Positions 45,502-56,778 of a DNA stretch of 64,000 bases are shown here, in pieces. The DNA lies in NCBI GenBank assembly GCA_002943765.1, contig PQWQ01000004.1, positions 1,116,001 to 1,180,000 of the forward strand. The letters run 5' to 3'. The notes under the pieces were generated by a model. The model made no database searches. It saw only the letters and a program-made list of their open reading frames with translations, and was not told the origin of the DNA. Numbering within the stretch: the stretch's first letter is position 1; every line of letters starts with the position of its first letter. A program made the translations under genes and the position numbers. The stretch comes from Psoroptes ovis. Lineage: Eukaryota; Arthropoda; Arachnida; Sarcoptiformes; Psoroptidae.

Positions 45502-45581
45502 TTAGGTTGTACGGAAAGTTTTTGCCGATTTTCCAATAATTTTCTACAATATAATCGGCAAAAACTTTCCGGACAACCTTA
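45502..45581 (-). mobile_element. Mariner-type MITE, CGTAG-loop form (reverse)
   Basis: 80 bp in an AAT-rich site. One extra T precedes TTAGG. Left TTGTACGGAAAG, right CTTTCCGGACAACCTTA. Reversed loop TTCTACAATATAAT. Confidence 0.88.
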
Positions 45582-46075
45582 TAATAATAATAATGAAGAT
45601 GATGATGATGACAGTAATAATAATGAAGATGATGACAAAGAAGTAAAATAATTATATTTACGAATAATAATAATGTCAATGTTGTAATATGATGTGTGAT
45701 GACCATAATTTTTGGGTACATATCATTATTGTCATTATATTCTTGATTGTTTTCCAACATCAAAACATTTCACCAGAAATAAATAAAATAAAATGGACTT
45801 TAACCAACAACATTTCTGATTCAATTTAAATCATTCATTAATTCATTTATATTTAAGACCTTCTACTCATTACTTATTGAATAAAGATTCTATTCAATAA
45901 AGATTGTCGTATTTCCTTATTTCATCGTCCTTATTTTATTTTATCGTTGGTCATTTATTGTATTCGTACCCACACATGGAAATATACACGGAATTATTCA
46001 ATGTAAACTGATGCTAAAATCAAGTTTTGGCCAAATAAGAGAAAAAGTAAGATACTAAAAATTGTCATTAAACTA

Positions 46076-46155
46076 TCAGGTTGTCCGCAAAGTTTTTGCC
46101 AATTTTCAGATGTTTTTCAATTGATAAATCGGCGAAAAATTTCCGGACAACCTTA
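46076..46155 (-). mobile_element. Mariner-type MITE, CATCTG-loop form (reverse)
   Basis: 80 bp between TA and TA. Loop CAGATGTTTTTCAATTGAT. Left TCAGGTTGTCCGCAAAG, right AAATTTCCGGACAACCTTA. Confidence 0.86.
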
Positions 46156-46676
46156 TACTAATAAACTGATGATAATAATGATGATAATAATTTTATCATA
46201 ATAACATCGATACACACACAGATACTGATTATACACTGTGTACATGAAATGAAGCTTTGTGTAGTGTTGTGTGCATCTTAAAGACTATAGATAAAGCTAA
46301 AACATATACACACCGAAATACACAAACATTACAATACTTTACAATACTCCGAAAGCAAAACAAAAAACCAGCAGAAATCCAAAGCATCAATTATTGAATA
46401 ATAAATACACATGGTCATAATAATCATCGGGTATTGTAATTGTGTACTATTGGCCTATTGTTTATGTTTATTTTTTTTAGGTTTGTAGCTTTGAAATTGG
46501 TAATTTTCGATTGTACAATTTAGGTATTAACCAGATTCAACAAAAAGGCTAAAACAACAACAACAACAGCAATAATAATTATAATGAATATTAATGAGAG
46601 TTTAAGAATGAGAATATGATAACATAATTATTTCGTTTTTGGTTATTGTTATTGTTGTTCATATGTTAACAATAAC

Positions 46677-46703
46677 AATAATAATAATAATAATAATAAT
46701 AAT
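46677..46703. repeat. (AAT)n microsatellite
   Basis: About nine units, 10 bases upstream of the MITE at 46714. Confidence 0.9.
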
Positions 46704-46713
46704 TTTCATTATA

Positions 46714-46795
46714 TTAGGTTGTCCGAAAAGTTTTTGCCGGTTATATTCGTAGAAAATCATCAGGAAAATCGGCAAAAACTTTTCGGACAACCTAA
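46714..46795 (+). mobile_element. Mariner-type MITE, CGTAG-loop form
   Basis: 82 bp. TA on the left, TC on the right. Arms CCGAAAAGTTTTTGCCG and CGGCAAAAACTTTTCGG are perfectly complementary. Loop GGTTATATTCGTAG has one inserted T. Confidence 0.92.
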
Positions 46796-47431
46796 TCTTT
46801 TTTATTTTTCGCTGGTTTAAGCCAATTAAATGCAATGCAGTGAAGCCAACATTGAATGCTTCGAAAAATTTCATTTTTACTATTTTTTCAATAATAATAA
46901 TTGTAACCAAACTTTGAACCACATTCAAACGCAAACAATTTTTCCGCCATTATTATTATATGAAATCGATGATATAATTGATTATTTTGAATGATTTTCA
47001 GCCGTTTTTCGTGTATGTGTGTATTGTGTGTGTGTGTGTATATGTGCATATCCATGTATACGCTTTTCAAGCATGTATTTGTATTGCATAAGCGAAACAA
47101 TGGAGAAAAATTCTTCAAATTCTTTGATTCATGAACCAACGAATGAAAAAAAAAATTGTTTGTTTTATTTTTTCGGGGCCACAATAAACATATGATGATG
47201 ATGATGATGATAATGAAACAAAAAAAATTATAATTTCATTGATTAAAAAGCAAAAAGGATATCATCAAATTATTATTCATTTATTTTTTATTTTTTTTTT
47301 GAATTAATGAATAAATGAATGAGTCAGTGAATGAATTCAATGTGCATACATTGAATGCATTGAATAAAAATGAATTAAAATTGATTACAAACTGATTACT
47401 TACACACACAAAAAGCTTTTGTGCGTAAAAT

Positions 47432-47490
<59 letters not shown>
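47432..47490. repeat. (TAA)n microsatellite
   Basis: About 19 units; the longest triplet array in the window. Confidence 0.95.
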
Positions 47491-47491
<1 letters not shown>

Positions 47492-47814
47492 TAAATGAAA
47501 TTGAGAGAAAATGAAAGAATTTTTTCGTTTTTTTGTTTTCAATTTCTCAGGCCCTTTGATTGAATAGCAGAAATTCTGGAGAATTTTTTTTTTTACCGAG
47601 CGAAAACCTATTGCATAGCTTCAAAATAATGAATAAATGGATGGCATGGCATCCATTGAAAACATTGGATAATGCATTTGTTATTATTCATTATTATTAG
47701 TGAAGTAAAATTATCAAAATGTGACACTGAAAACAAAAAAAAAATATATCAAAATAATAATGGCTGAGATAATAATTATTCATAATAATAATAAAATATG
47801 AATTAAAATAAATA

Positions 47815-47895
47815 TTGGGCTGTCCCATAAGTTTTTGTCGTTTTTTAAATTTTTTTTTCATTTGAAAAATGGCAAGAACTTATGGGACAACCTAA
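47815..47895. mobile_element. Mariner-type MITE, AT-loop form
   Basis: 81 bp between TA and TA. Left TTGGGCTGTCCCATAAG, right CAAGAACTTATGGGACAACC. Confidence 0.9.
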
Positions 47896-48197
47896 TATAT
47901 GAAACAAAAACACGAACAAAAATCAGTCTCAAATTGAATATTTTGAATTTTCATTTTTTTCATTTTCATTTATTTAATTTTCCATGCAATATTTGTTTGT
48001 TTCATTTTTAATTAGAAATTCCATTCATTCATACACATCGAGAGACACACGAAAAAAAAAATAATTTATTTTCCGGTCAATATAATACGAGATATTCATA
48101 ATAATAATAATAATGACCGAAATAATCAAACGAAAACATTTGTCCGAAATTTTTAATTTACTTTTTCATACATGGTGAATGGTCCATGGTTCATGAA

Positions 48198-48216
48198 TTT
48201 TTTTTTTTTTTTTTTT
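48198..48216. repeat. T19 run
   Basis: Homopolymer in non-coding sequence. Confidence 0.9.
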
Positions 48217-48826
48217 GAAATTTTCTCGCAACGAAAATACTCTAAAATTTGTCCAGAATTTCGTGCATTTCAAGGCCCATTTCGGGGGCATTATCATCAT
48301 TATATCATCATCAGCATAAGACCCTGTGGTTTGAAATTTCAAAATTCTTCAAAAATTCTTTGAAATTCAACAGTTCTTTGCTTTTATTATCATTATTTTT
48401 CTTATTTTCAATTATGACTTGTACTTAAGAATCAAACAATTATTCAAATGAAAGAAAAAAAGAAAATTTGCACCTTTTATTTTCTCCTCTTCTGAATCTC
48501 TTTTGTTCTGCAGTTGTATTGAAAAATATTTCAATTAATTCAAGTCAAGAAATAAAAAAACCAAGTTTTTCCCATTTAATCATTATTCGGTTTTTGCTAT
48601 CATTGAATGAATGAATAAACGAATGAATGAATTAATAAATGAATTAAGAAAAATTCATTCAAATCCAAAATGAATAAACAAACATTCATTAGTTTCATTC
48701 ATTTATTAATTCATTTATTTATATATTCTTATTCATTCCTAATCTATTCTTTTGTTGAATGAAATAATAGAAACATATATTTATTCATTCATCCTTATTT
48801 CATTCTTATTTTCACATGTAATTTTA

Positions 48827-48905
48827 TTAGATTGTACGATTGTTTTTGCCGATTATATCGTGGGAAATTATCAGAAAATCGACAAGAACTTATCGGACAA
48901 CCTAA
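48827..48905 (+). mobile_element. Mariner-type MITE, CGTAG-loop form
   Basis: 79 bp between TA and TA. The left arm has drifted (TTAGATTGTACGATTG) so it no longer pairs fully with CAAGAACTTATCGGACAACC. Loop TATATCGTGGG. Confidence 0.85.
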
Positions 48906-49222
48906 TATATTCAGAGGAGTTTTTTTCTTAAGGAAAACATCTTAATTCATTTTCATTTCTATTATTATTATCATTATTTGCTTTCATTATTCACATAATG
49001 GTAAATACATGTGAATAATAATAATCTTAAATATTTTCCAAAATTGTACAGGTGAACCCAGAAAAAAAAATTTAATCTTTTCCATTCTTCTATTCACTTA
49101 GTTCCATATGAAATGAATGGAGCTAAATGATGAAATTTAGAACTTAAAATTTCAAAAAATTTTAAATTAAAATTTTTTCTTTCTTTTCTCACATTCTTGG
49201 AATATTAAAATTGTTTTTAATA

Positions 49223-49304
49223 TTAGATCGTCCCATAAATTCTTACCGTTAATTCGAATAAAAAAAACATTAAAAAAACGGCAATAACTTATGGTACATT
49301 CCAA
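49223..49304. mobile_element. Mariner-type MITE, AT-loop form, decayed
   Basis: 82 bp between TA and TA. Left TTAGATCGTCCCATAAATTC, right CAATAACTTATGGTACATTCCAA. The loop is A-rich. Confidence 0.8.
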
Positions 49305-49757
49305 TAATAGCAGTAATGCTGCACCTACACACAAATAGATATGTGTATATTTCTCAAGGGAACAAATATACTTTGTTGTAAAACTGAGAAAAAATATTTA
49401 AATATTTTTTTTCTTGGTATGAAATTAATTAAATGAACCCAATGAAATGAATGAAATTCGTCTTAAATTTCATCCTAAATTTCGTCTTAAATGTACAATT
49501 TCGTATGAAATATTTCGAGAATTAAAAAAGCAAAGATAGATAATTCTGCTGCTGCTGCATTCAACGATCAATTTAAATTGATTTTTTTTCCTTTCTTCTC
49601 CGAAAATATTTTCTCATATCATTTTCCTTAATTCTTTGATCGAATTTCTTTGGTCCAATTTCTTTGGATGATAATTTTCTTTTTTTTACTTTGTTTTTAG
49701 CTTTTGGCTTTTTTTCATGGCTTTGTTCTGGGCCTAATACTTGGTCTTTGTGACCGA

Positions 49758-49777
49758 AAAATGGTTCGAACCATTTT
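49758..49777. repeat. 20-bp perfect palindrome
   Basis: AAAATGGTTCGAACCATTTT reads identically on both strands. Confidence 0.9.
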
Positions 49778-50375
49778 GTTTATTGGAACATTTTTTTTTA
49801 TTTTTGAAAACATGAAAAATAGCCAATGTCCGTTTGAATTTTTCTCTTCTTCTTCTTGGTCTTATTCGTCTTGTCTTGCATTTGATTGATCTTTGATAGC
49901 GCAAATAATTTTCCAACATTTTTCATTTTTTCTTCGTTCATTTCATTCATTTTCAAATAAATGAAATTTTTCTGTGAAAAATTTCATTGTCTCGTATTTG
50001 TTTGTTTGTTTGTGTAAATATATAATCAATCATTTATCTCAAAGATGTAAACGAATTTTTTGTTTTCCTTCAACGAAAAACAAATTCCATCAAATCAAAT
50101 CTATCATTTGTTTGCTTGTTGTTGTTTGGCTGTTTATTTGTTTACGAGAAATGAAATTTCCAAAGAATTTCCAGAAAAAGAATTTTTGGATTGAAAAATG
50201 TAAATAAATAAATAAATTTTCTTTAAAAAAATATTCGTTTTCATAATTCCATAAGCCAATTTCTTTGGAAATAATTCAGCCTTGAAATTACTCTAATCTT
50301 TGATTTCAATCTTTGAGAAATAACAAAATATTCCTTGCTTGTGTGCTCCATTCTTACCTAACCCTTGCGATACAG

Positions 50376-50446
50376 ACGTTTGAATGCAGACAAGAGAGAA
50401 CATGAGAAAATATATGAGCCTGAATCTCTATTTCTGCCTATTTCAT
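50376..50446 (+). other. Possible internal exon
   Basis: Preceded by a branch-point-like CTAAC (50358-50362), C/T-rich sequence and ACAG at 50372-50375; followed by GTAAAA. The 71 nt in between are open in one frame, giving RLNADKREHEKIYEPESLFL, a hydrophilic mixed sequence not recognised as a family. Splice signals are decent, but nothing links it to other exons. Confidence 0.22.
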
Positions 50447-50945
50447 GTAAAACATGAAATAAAACTCGGAAAAAAATGTTATCAAACATCAATCAAAAAA
50501 CATCAAGCCAAAAAAAAATTGAATATTTGATGATATGATATCACCATGATAAACATTCACAGTCAAAAACTGATCATAGACTGTGTGTAATGTGAATGTG
50601 TTATTAGAAGTTTCTTCATTTTTTCGGTTGATAGATTGTAGTTGTGAGAAACAAATGATGATAATCATAATATTTCGGGTAAAGTTTCTCGTAGAGTTCC
50701 TTGTATGATATGGGTTTTTTTAAAATTTTTCATGTAATTTTTTGCATGTAATTCTCTGGTTTGGTACATAATATTCCCAATTGAATTTTATCATCATTAC
50801 ATCATAAGGTTATGATTATTCAAACAATATTTGCAACCTTATTTGCTGTTTAGTTATTGTTACAAGTGTTTATTTTCGTTGTGATTCAAAGATTTGAAAA
50901 AATTTTGATCAGAATCTGAAAAGTTCATTTTGTAAAAAGTTCATG

Positions 50946-51026
50946 TCAAATTTCGATGAGCGATGGCGATGCCATTGTTGCCACATTTTCAATTGATTCC
51001 AAGGCCCCATGAAACTTATTGAACAT
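50946..51026 (-). other. Possible short ORF, 26 aa
   Basis: ATG (51026) to TGA (50948-50946) on the - strand encodes MFNKFHGALESIENVATMA and a short tail, with balanced composition. The + strand of the same patch also has an open frame from ATG (MSDGDAIVATFSIDSKAP), so strand and coding status are unresolved. Confidence 0.15.
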
Positions 51027-51503
51027 TATTTGCACACAAAGAATGTTTCAAGGAAATTATTGAATTATTTTTCTCTAAATTTTCAATTTTTTTTTCTCGA
51101 ATTTTCACTGTTTAAAATGTATATTTTTCCTTATTCCTTATTCCTGATTCACTCAATTCAAGTGAATTCAATTCAAGTCAAAATTCAATTCAAATCAATT
51201 CATTAATTCATTCATTATTTGAAACAATTTCGCTCATTTCACTATGCTCAATATATTCATATTACTTATAATTAGTTTTATACAATGTTTTCACAAATGT
51301 TTTCTTCTTAGGGGATTCTTCTTGAACAGAGAAATAAACTAAGAAAGTAAATTCATAAATAAGTAAAAGAAAAATAGAAAAGCTCAAACAAATTGCAACA
51401 GAAATCTATCGGGAAAAATTTTTAAACATTGAAAATGCATAGAAAAATATATTCATTTGAAAAAATAATAATGTTACGAAAAAATGAAATTTAATTTGAT
51501 TTT

Positions 51504-51528
51504 CATCATCATCATCATCATCATCATC
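51504..51528. repeat. (CAT)n microsatellite
   Basis: About eight units; a second array of similar length lies 70 bp away. Confidence 0.9.
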
Positions 51529-51596
51529 TTGAAATTAAATGAAAATGCAGCAGCATCAGTTGCATTTAGAAATACTTAAAAATTACTTAAAATGTA

Positions 51597-51621
51597 TCAT
51601 CATCATCATCATCATCATCAT
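51597..51621. repeat. (CAT)n microsatellite
   Basis: About eight units, same orientation as 51504-51528. Confidence 0.9.
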
Positions 51622-54600
51622 ACTCATACATTTTTAATGTATTTTAATGCATTTTCAATGCATTCAATTTCAATAAATTCAAAAACAAAAGTACAAGCAT
51701 ACACACGCACAAGCACACACATTTCATTGTTTGATATTCAATGTTTTTTGATTTTTTTTTTCACATTTTTTTCTTCTGAGCTTCTTTTGTTTAAGGTTTT
51801 TTACTTATTGACAATATTTTGCATTGAATTATCATTATTATTATTATAAATTCAAAACATTTAATTCACTCGAAATTTTCATTGAGAATAAATCTTGATT
51901 AATTGTGAAAAAGATCAGAAAATAAAATATTCGAGCTTTGAAATTCAAAGTGAAACAAAAAAAATCAAATACGAATCAAGTAAAATTTTCAAAAAACGAA
52001 AACAAAATTGCAACAACGAAGCTTACTTACTAAGTAATACTTGGAAAATTCCAAAAAACTGTACTTTCGTGTTGATAATTGTATGCAGTGTTATTATTAT
52101 TATATTTGTATTTAATATATGAGATGGCAATATTTGATACAAGTTCAATACGATTTTCAATTATTATTTTGTTTTTCCGTGCATTTTCTTCATTAAATTT
52201 AATGCAATTTGATTTTGTTTTTGATTTTTATTTGATCGTTTTGTTATTTTGCTCATTTCGTTTATTATTTTGATTTTTCTGTTTTGTTTATTTGATTTTT
52301 GTGAATCGGAATCAAAATATTTTTGTATCAATCACTAAGCCTTGATTTATTATTATTTTCAACGACAAAAACATCAATAATAATTCCAATTGATCTATGT
52401 TAATGTATTTTTATTATGATTATTCAAATAAGAAATGATCAAATATTTAAATGACTTTTTTTTAAATGAAAAATTGTTTCATTTGTGTGACAATTATTCA
52501 TTTATTTATTTATTTTTAATTGCTTATTATCAATATGAAGACATCTATGACTATCTTTAACAAGATATCTTCACAATGATCAAGTGAGTTGAATTTTTTT
52601 CTTTCCATTTGATTTACATTAAATTTTCATTCAATTTAATTTCATTTTGTTTGTTTATTTTTTATCAAATTTTAATTTAAACTCATCACAAACACTTTAT
52701 GCATAATGTAAATATAATTTCGATTATTAGTATTGAAAAACAAATAAGAAACTGTCAAAATCGATCAAAACATTTCATTTCAAACACGAATTTGATACAT
52801 TTATGAATGAATAAACAAAAAGAATAAACCAAGATCTCTCGAAAATTTCATCTTGATAATCATTTAGAAATGTTTGAAGTAACATTTTTGATATTACAAA
52901 GCAAAAATCTGGTGTGAAATTACCCAAGAATATTCAAGTTACAATCCAAGGATATGATCAAGTGATGCTTAACTTGATGATGATGATGATTTAAGAAAAG
53001 AAACAAGAACTTGTTTCCGCAAAATCATTTCTTTCTTCGATATCAAATTATTTGTTTGTTTTATTTGTTTCATTTGTTTTTGAAGCGAATCCTCTTCTTA
53101 TTCTTTATGTGTATGAATCAAAAACCCAATTCAGTAAATTAATAACGATACGAATTGAACTGAATTTCATTGAATTTGAAATGACATTTATCATATCATT
53201 TTTCATTCGAGTTTTTCAATCATTTAAATTGTTTGTGATTTACTTTTTCTCAAATATTCCGAGAAAAGTGTAAATAGACGAATAGAAACGTTTCTCTCAG
53301 AAAATATTACGAAAAACAGACCAAAAAAATAGACCCAGAAAATGACCTAGAAAATTGGCCAACTCATTGAAAAAAAATATGTCCGTCTACCAGTCTCCTA
53401 GTCTACAAGCCAGTAAGTCAATTATTTCAGTCTCCCATCATTTTTTTTTTGTTCGAATCCAAAACAATTAAACATTCAATTATTATCATTATTTCTCTAT
53501 TTTTGATTTATATTTCAATCAAAATTACATAATCAAAATAATTACAATCATATTTAGCTTATTCAGCTAAAATTATAATTATTTCAAATTGATATTTGCA
53601 TTTTCAATTCGGTAACAACGGCAAAGATTTGATTGTAATTTCCATATTTTCATTATTTTTCTCCTTTGGTTATAAATCAATCAGCAATATTTATAATTAT
53701 TATAATTACTATAATAATAATGAACGGATACAAAAATGTTTCCCAGGGGATTCGTCTATTCAATTCTTTCGAAGAGAATTTATTGGAAAATTGATTGATG
53801 TTTCCAATTAAAGACGAACACAATAAAGAATAATTGTCTTCGATTTTTTTTTCTCTTCTCAAAAGATTCAAAGATTTTCAATTCTTTCGATCGATTCAAT
53901 TTTTTGCTGATCCAATTTTTATTCCAACATTTTTTTGATCAATGATTTTCTTTGTGTGTGTGTGTGGTTATCGGCTATTTTCTGTGGTCATTCATTTAAG
54001 CATTTTGTATAGAATATTTTTACGAGCATTATTATTATGCGAAATCAAAGCTGAAAATTGATCAAAAACAAAATGATTTCAAATCAAAGATTATCAAAAT
54101 TTTGCAATCGACTAAACACAATAATCGATCGATCGATTATTATTTTGTGTGTGTGTGTGTGGGTATTTTGCGCTTGAATCATGCTCGAATCGTGCTTATG
54201 AATTGCTTGTTGTTTCGATCACAAATTGTGTGTGTGTCAGTGTGTGTGTGTGGGCAAGCAAGTATGATTAAATTATGACAAGCAAAAAATGGAATGAAAT
54301 AACAAATTACATCTTAATTTGATTGTCGTTTATGGATTTTCTTTTATTTTATTTTTTTGGCTTTTTTTTCTCTTGGTTAAATCATTCAATTATTTCATTT
54401 TCTGAATCTTTATTTTCCAGTAAGAAGAAGAATCAACTAAAAGAAATAAAAGATAAAAGATGTCAATTTTCAAAATCAAATCAAACGAAAAGATAATCCC
54501 ATAATTCTTTTTTGATGTTTTATTTGAATTTTTCGATATTTTTTTTTTGGTCTAAAAATTTATCGAAATAAATCAATCAAATCGAATCGAATCGAATACA

Positions 54601-54901
54601 ATCATAATTCAATTATTTCATTTCAATTCTTCAATTTTTCGTAGCTTAAAATCAAGATTTTATTGTTTGTGAATACAAATGAATTTCATTTTCATTCATT
54701 GAAATTCAATTTGATTCAATTATCAATTATTATTATTTGTGGGAGAAATTATGAAAACTTGTTTCTCTTCCTTTATTTTCCAAAGCATTTTTGAACACTT
54801 GAAAAGCGCTCGATTTGTCCAGCCTTTCTGGCTGAATGATGTGCGAATGAATTTGTGGATGTGCGATGTGTAAATGTGTTTTAATGTGTGTGTGTGTGTA
54901 C

Positions 54902-54988
54902 CGAAATTGCCACAAGATTGCCGTCCTTGTCAAGGTTTTTCGTTCCTGTTTTTATTAAAGATGCTTCAGAACGAGAGGGATAGAGAGT
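54902..54988 (-). other. Possible internal exon
   Basis: 29 codons on the - strand between CATTAG and GTACAC, reading TLYPSRSEASLIK then TGTKNLDKDGNLVAIS, hydrophilic and non-repetitive. The acceptor lacks a pyrimidine tract, and the donor runs straight into a (CA)n array. The + strand is also open (TEIATRLPSLSRFFVPVF). Not recognised. Confidence 0.2.
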
Positions 54989-55506
54989 CTAATGCATCAA
55001 GCACTATAATTGTAATCATGTATTTATGATTATATTGACACACTATTATGTGTACTGAAGAGATATAAAAATTTACGAATAATAATCAAATTTAATTTGA
55101 TTTATTTGTATTTTATATCATTGTATTTGTATTTGTATTTTATTCATTTCGAACAATTCATTTTCAATACAATTGTTGTTGTAGCAGAAAAAGCAGAAAA
55201 TCTTTTCAAATTGAATTGAATTGAATTGATAATAATCATAAGATTCTGTTTGAATTTGAATTTGATTATTTTAGTTATTATGATGATTATTCAAAAAGAA
55301 TCCAATCAAAATAAAATCATTTTATCTTGCTTAAAATTATTTTTTTCCGGTTTCTTTGCATTTCTTTTCTTATGAATTCTTATTATTATTATTATTCGTT
55401 CATTTATTTATTTATTTCAATCCAATCATCATAATGAATAATTGTCTTTTGTGTCATTATGATGATGACAGAAGAAAAGAAAAAAATGGGGAAAAAATAT
55501 CAAATA

Positions 55507-55589
55507 CAAGGCCTGTCCGGAAAGTTCTGGCCGATTTTTCAATCGAAGCATCCATACATCAACCGGAATGAACTTTTCGGACAGCTTAA
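55507..55589. mobile_element. Mariner-type MITE relative, divergent interior
   Basis: 83 bp between TA and TA. Outer arms CTGTCCGGAAAGTTC and GAACTTTTCGGACAGC pair well, and inner CCGATTTTTC and CAACCGG flank a unique centre (GAAGCATCCATACATC). It may be a separate subfamily. Confidence 0.75.
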
Positions 55590-55761
55590 TACATGTATAA
55601 AACTTTGAATTGTATTTGAATCAAACATTTGAGAAACATGCATATGAGCATATAAGCATGATATAAATTTGACTAAAACGTGAATTGGAACAAGAGAAAA
55701 TTGAACAAACAACAATCATTTAAATGAGAATTTATATTCATTATTTTCATTTAAATTTATA

Positions 55762-55844
55762 TTAGGTTGTCCCATAAGTTCTTGCCATTTTTTGAATGAA
55801 TGAAAAATACATAAAAAACGGAAAAAACTTATGGGACAACCCAA
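55762..55844. mobile_element. Mariner-type MITE, AT-loop form
   Basis: 83 bp. TA on the left, AC on the right. Left CCCATAAGTTCTTGCC, right GAAAAAACTTATGGGACAACCC. Confidence 0.88.
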
Positions 55845-56337
55845 ACATTTTCATTATTATTATCAATTGATACATATGGCAATTGATATAATATGAAAAT
55901 AATAATAAATAAAATGGTATACGAGTAAAAAAAAGTTTACGATGAAAAATTTCTTCTTTTTATTCATTTGTATTATTTATTATTGTTGTTGAATTAATAA
56001 ATAATAATAATAATAATAATGAAAGGCAATTTCAATAAAATTCTCTTGAGTATTTTACATACACACAAGCACACACATGCATTTTATGCTGAGAAAATAT
56101 ATATCTGACAAATGAAATTGTTTCAAGTAGCTATGCATCAACATTTGAGCAAAATACAGGAGCCAAATGATGGTACAATTGAATTGAATTGAAGTAGAAT
56201 TGAATGGAATCAAAAAGAATAAGAATAAGAATAATGAAAATGATAAAATAATAAGAATCGAATGAAATGAAATGAATGAATAAATAAATGAATGAATCAA
56301 TCTTAAACCTTATTATTTATCATTATTATTAGTCATA

Positions 56338-56417
56338 TTAGGTTGTCCGATAAATTCTTGTCGTTTTTAAATTTTTTTTATATTCAAAAAACAGCAAGAA
56401 CTTATGGGACAACTCAA
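56338..56417. mobile_element. Mariner-type MITE, AT-loop form
   Basis: 80 bp between TA and TA. Left arm CCGATAAATTC, right arm GAACTTATGGGACAACTC: CCG on one side, GGG on the other. Confidence 0.87.
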
Positions 56418-56697
56418 TATTCAAGTTGTATCATTTGAATTATTGGCTGTTTGTTTATTTGTTTTTATTGTTTGTTTGTTTGTCTTTTTTTTTGCAAGTG
56501 CTCCATTATTATTCATTTGATGTGTAATTTATATTAATATAAATAAACAGCAGAAAATAAATGAATGAAAAATTGGTTTTTAATCAATACGAATAAATAA
56601 ATACAATGATGATGAAAGCAATTGAATTGATTTTTCTCGTTTCGAGAAATTCACACACATTCATTGGCCTGAACATTGATTATCGAAAATGGAAATT

Positions 56698-56778
56698 TTA
56701 GATTGTCCGAAAAGTTCTTGCCGATTTCCGGAAATATTTTCTACGATATAACCGGCAAAAACTTTTCGGACAACCTAA
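56698..56778 (-). mobile_element. Mariner-type MITE, CGTAG-loop form (reverse)
   Basis: 81 bp. TT on the left, TA on the right. Left TTAGATTGTCCGAAAAG, right CTTTTCGGACAACC. Reversed loop TTCTACGATATAACC. Confidence 0.9.

Larger units (their letters stand above)
42643..48826. other. AT-rich spacer around seven MITEs
   Basis: No gene recognised. Holds ATGATCAT palindromic words near 42744-42764, TTTA and T runs at 43288-43321, CTC/CAT runs at 43661-43688, AAT arrays (46677-46703, 47432-47490), T19 at 48198-48216 and CA/TG runs. A short - strand frame near 43450-43505 (TYEQSENYDRQLNN) looked exon-like but has no support. Confidence 0.6.
48906..55506. other. AT-rich spacer, almost MITE-free
   Basis: Only one MITE (49223) in 6.6 kb. 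Contains two (CAT)n arrays (51504-51528, 51597-51621), TG runs near 53955-53965, 54145-54161 and 54230-54251, ATCGATCGATCGAT at 54124-54137, and a 20-bp palindrome at 49758-49777. Three short balanced-composition islands (50376-50446, 50946-51026, 54902-54988) are listed separately as possible exons. Confidence 0.6.

Noticed and set aside
53340..53460. GTTCGAATCC resembling a tRNA T-loop
   Set aside because: The upstream 70-80 nt do not fold into acceptor, D and anticodon arms, and no A-box is positioned correctly.
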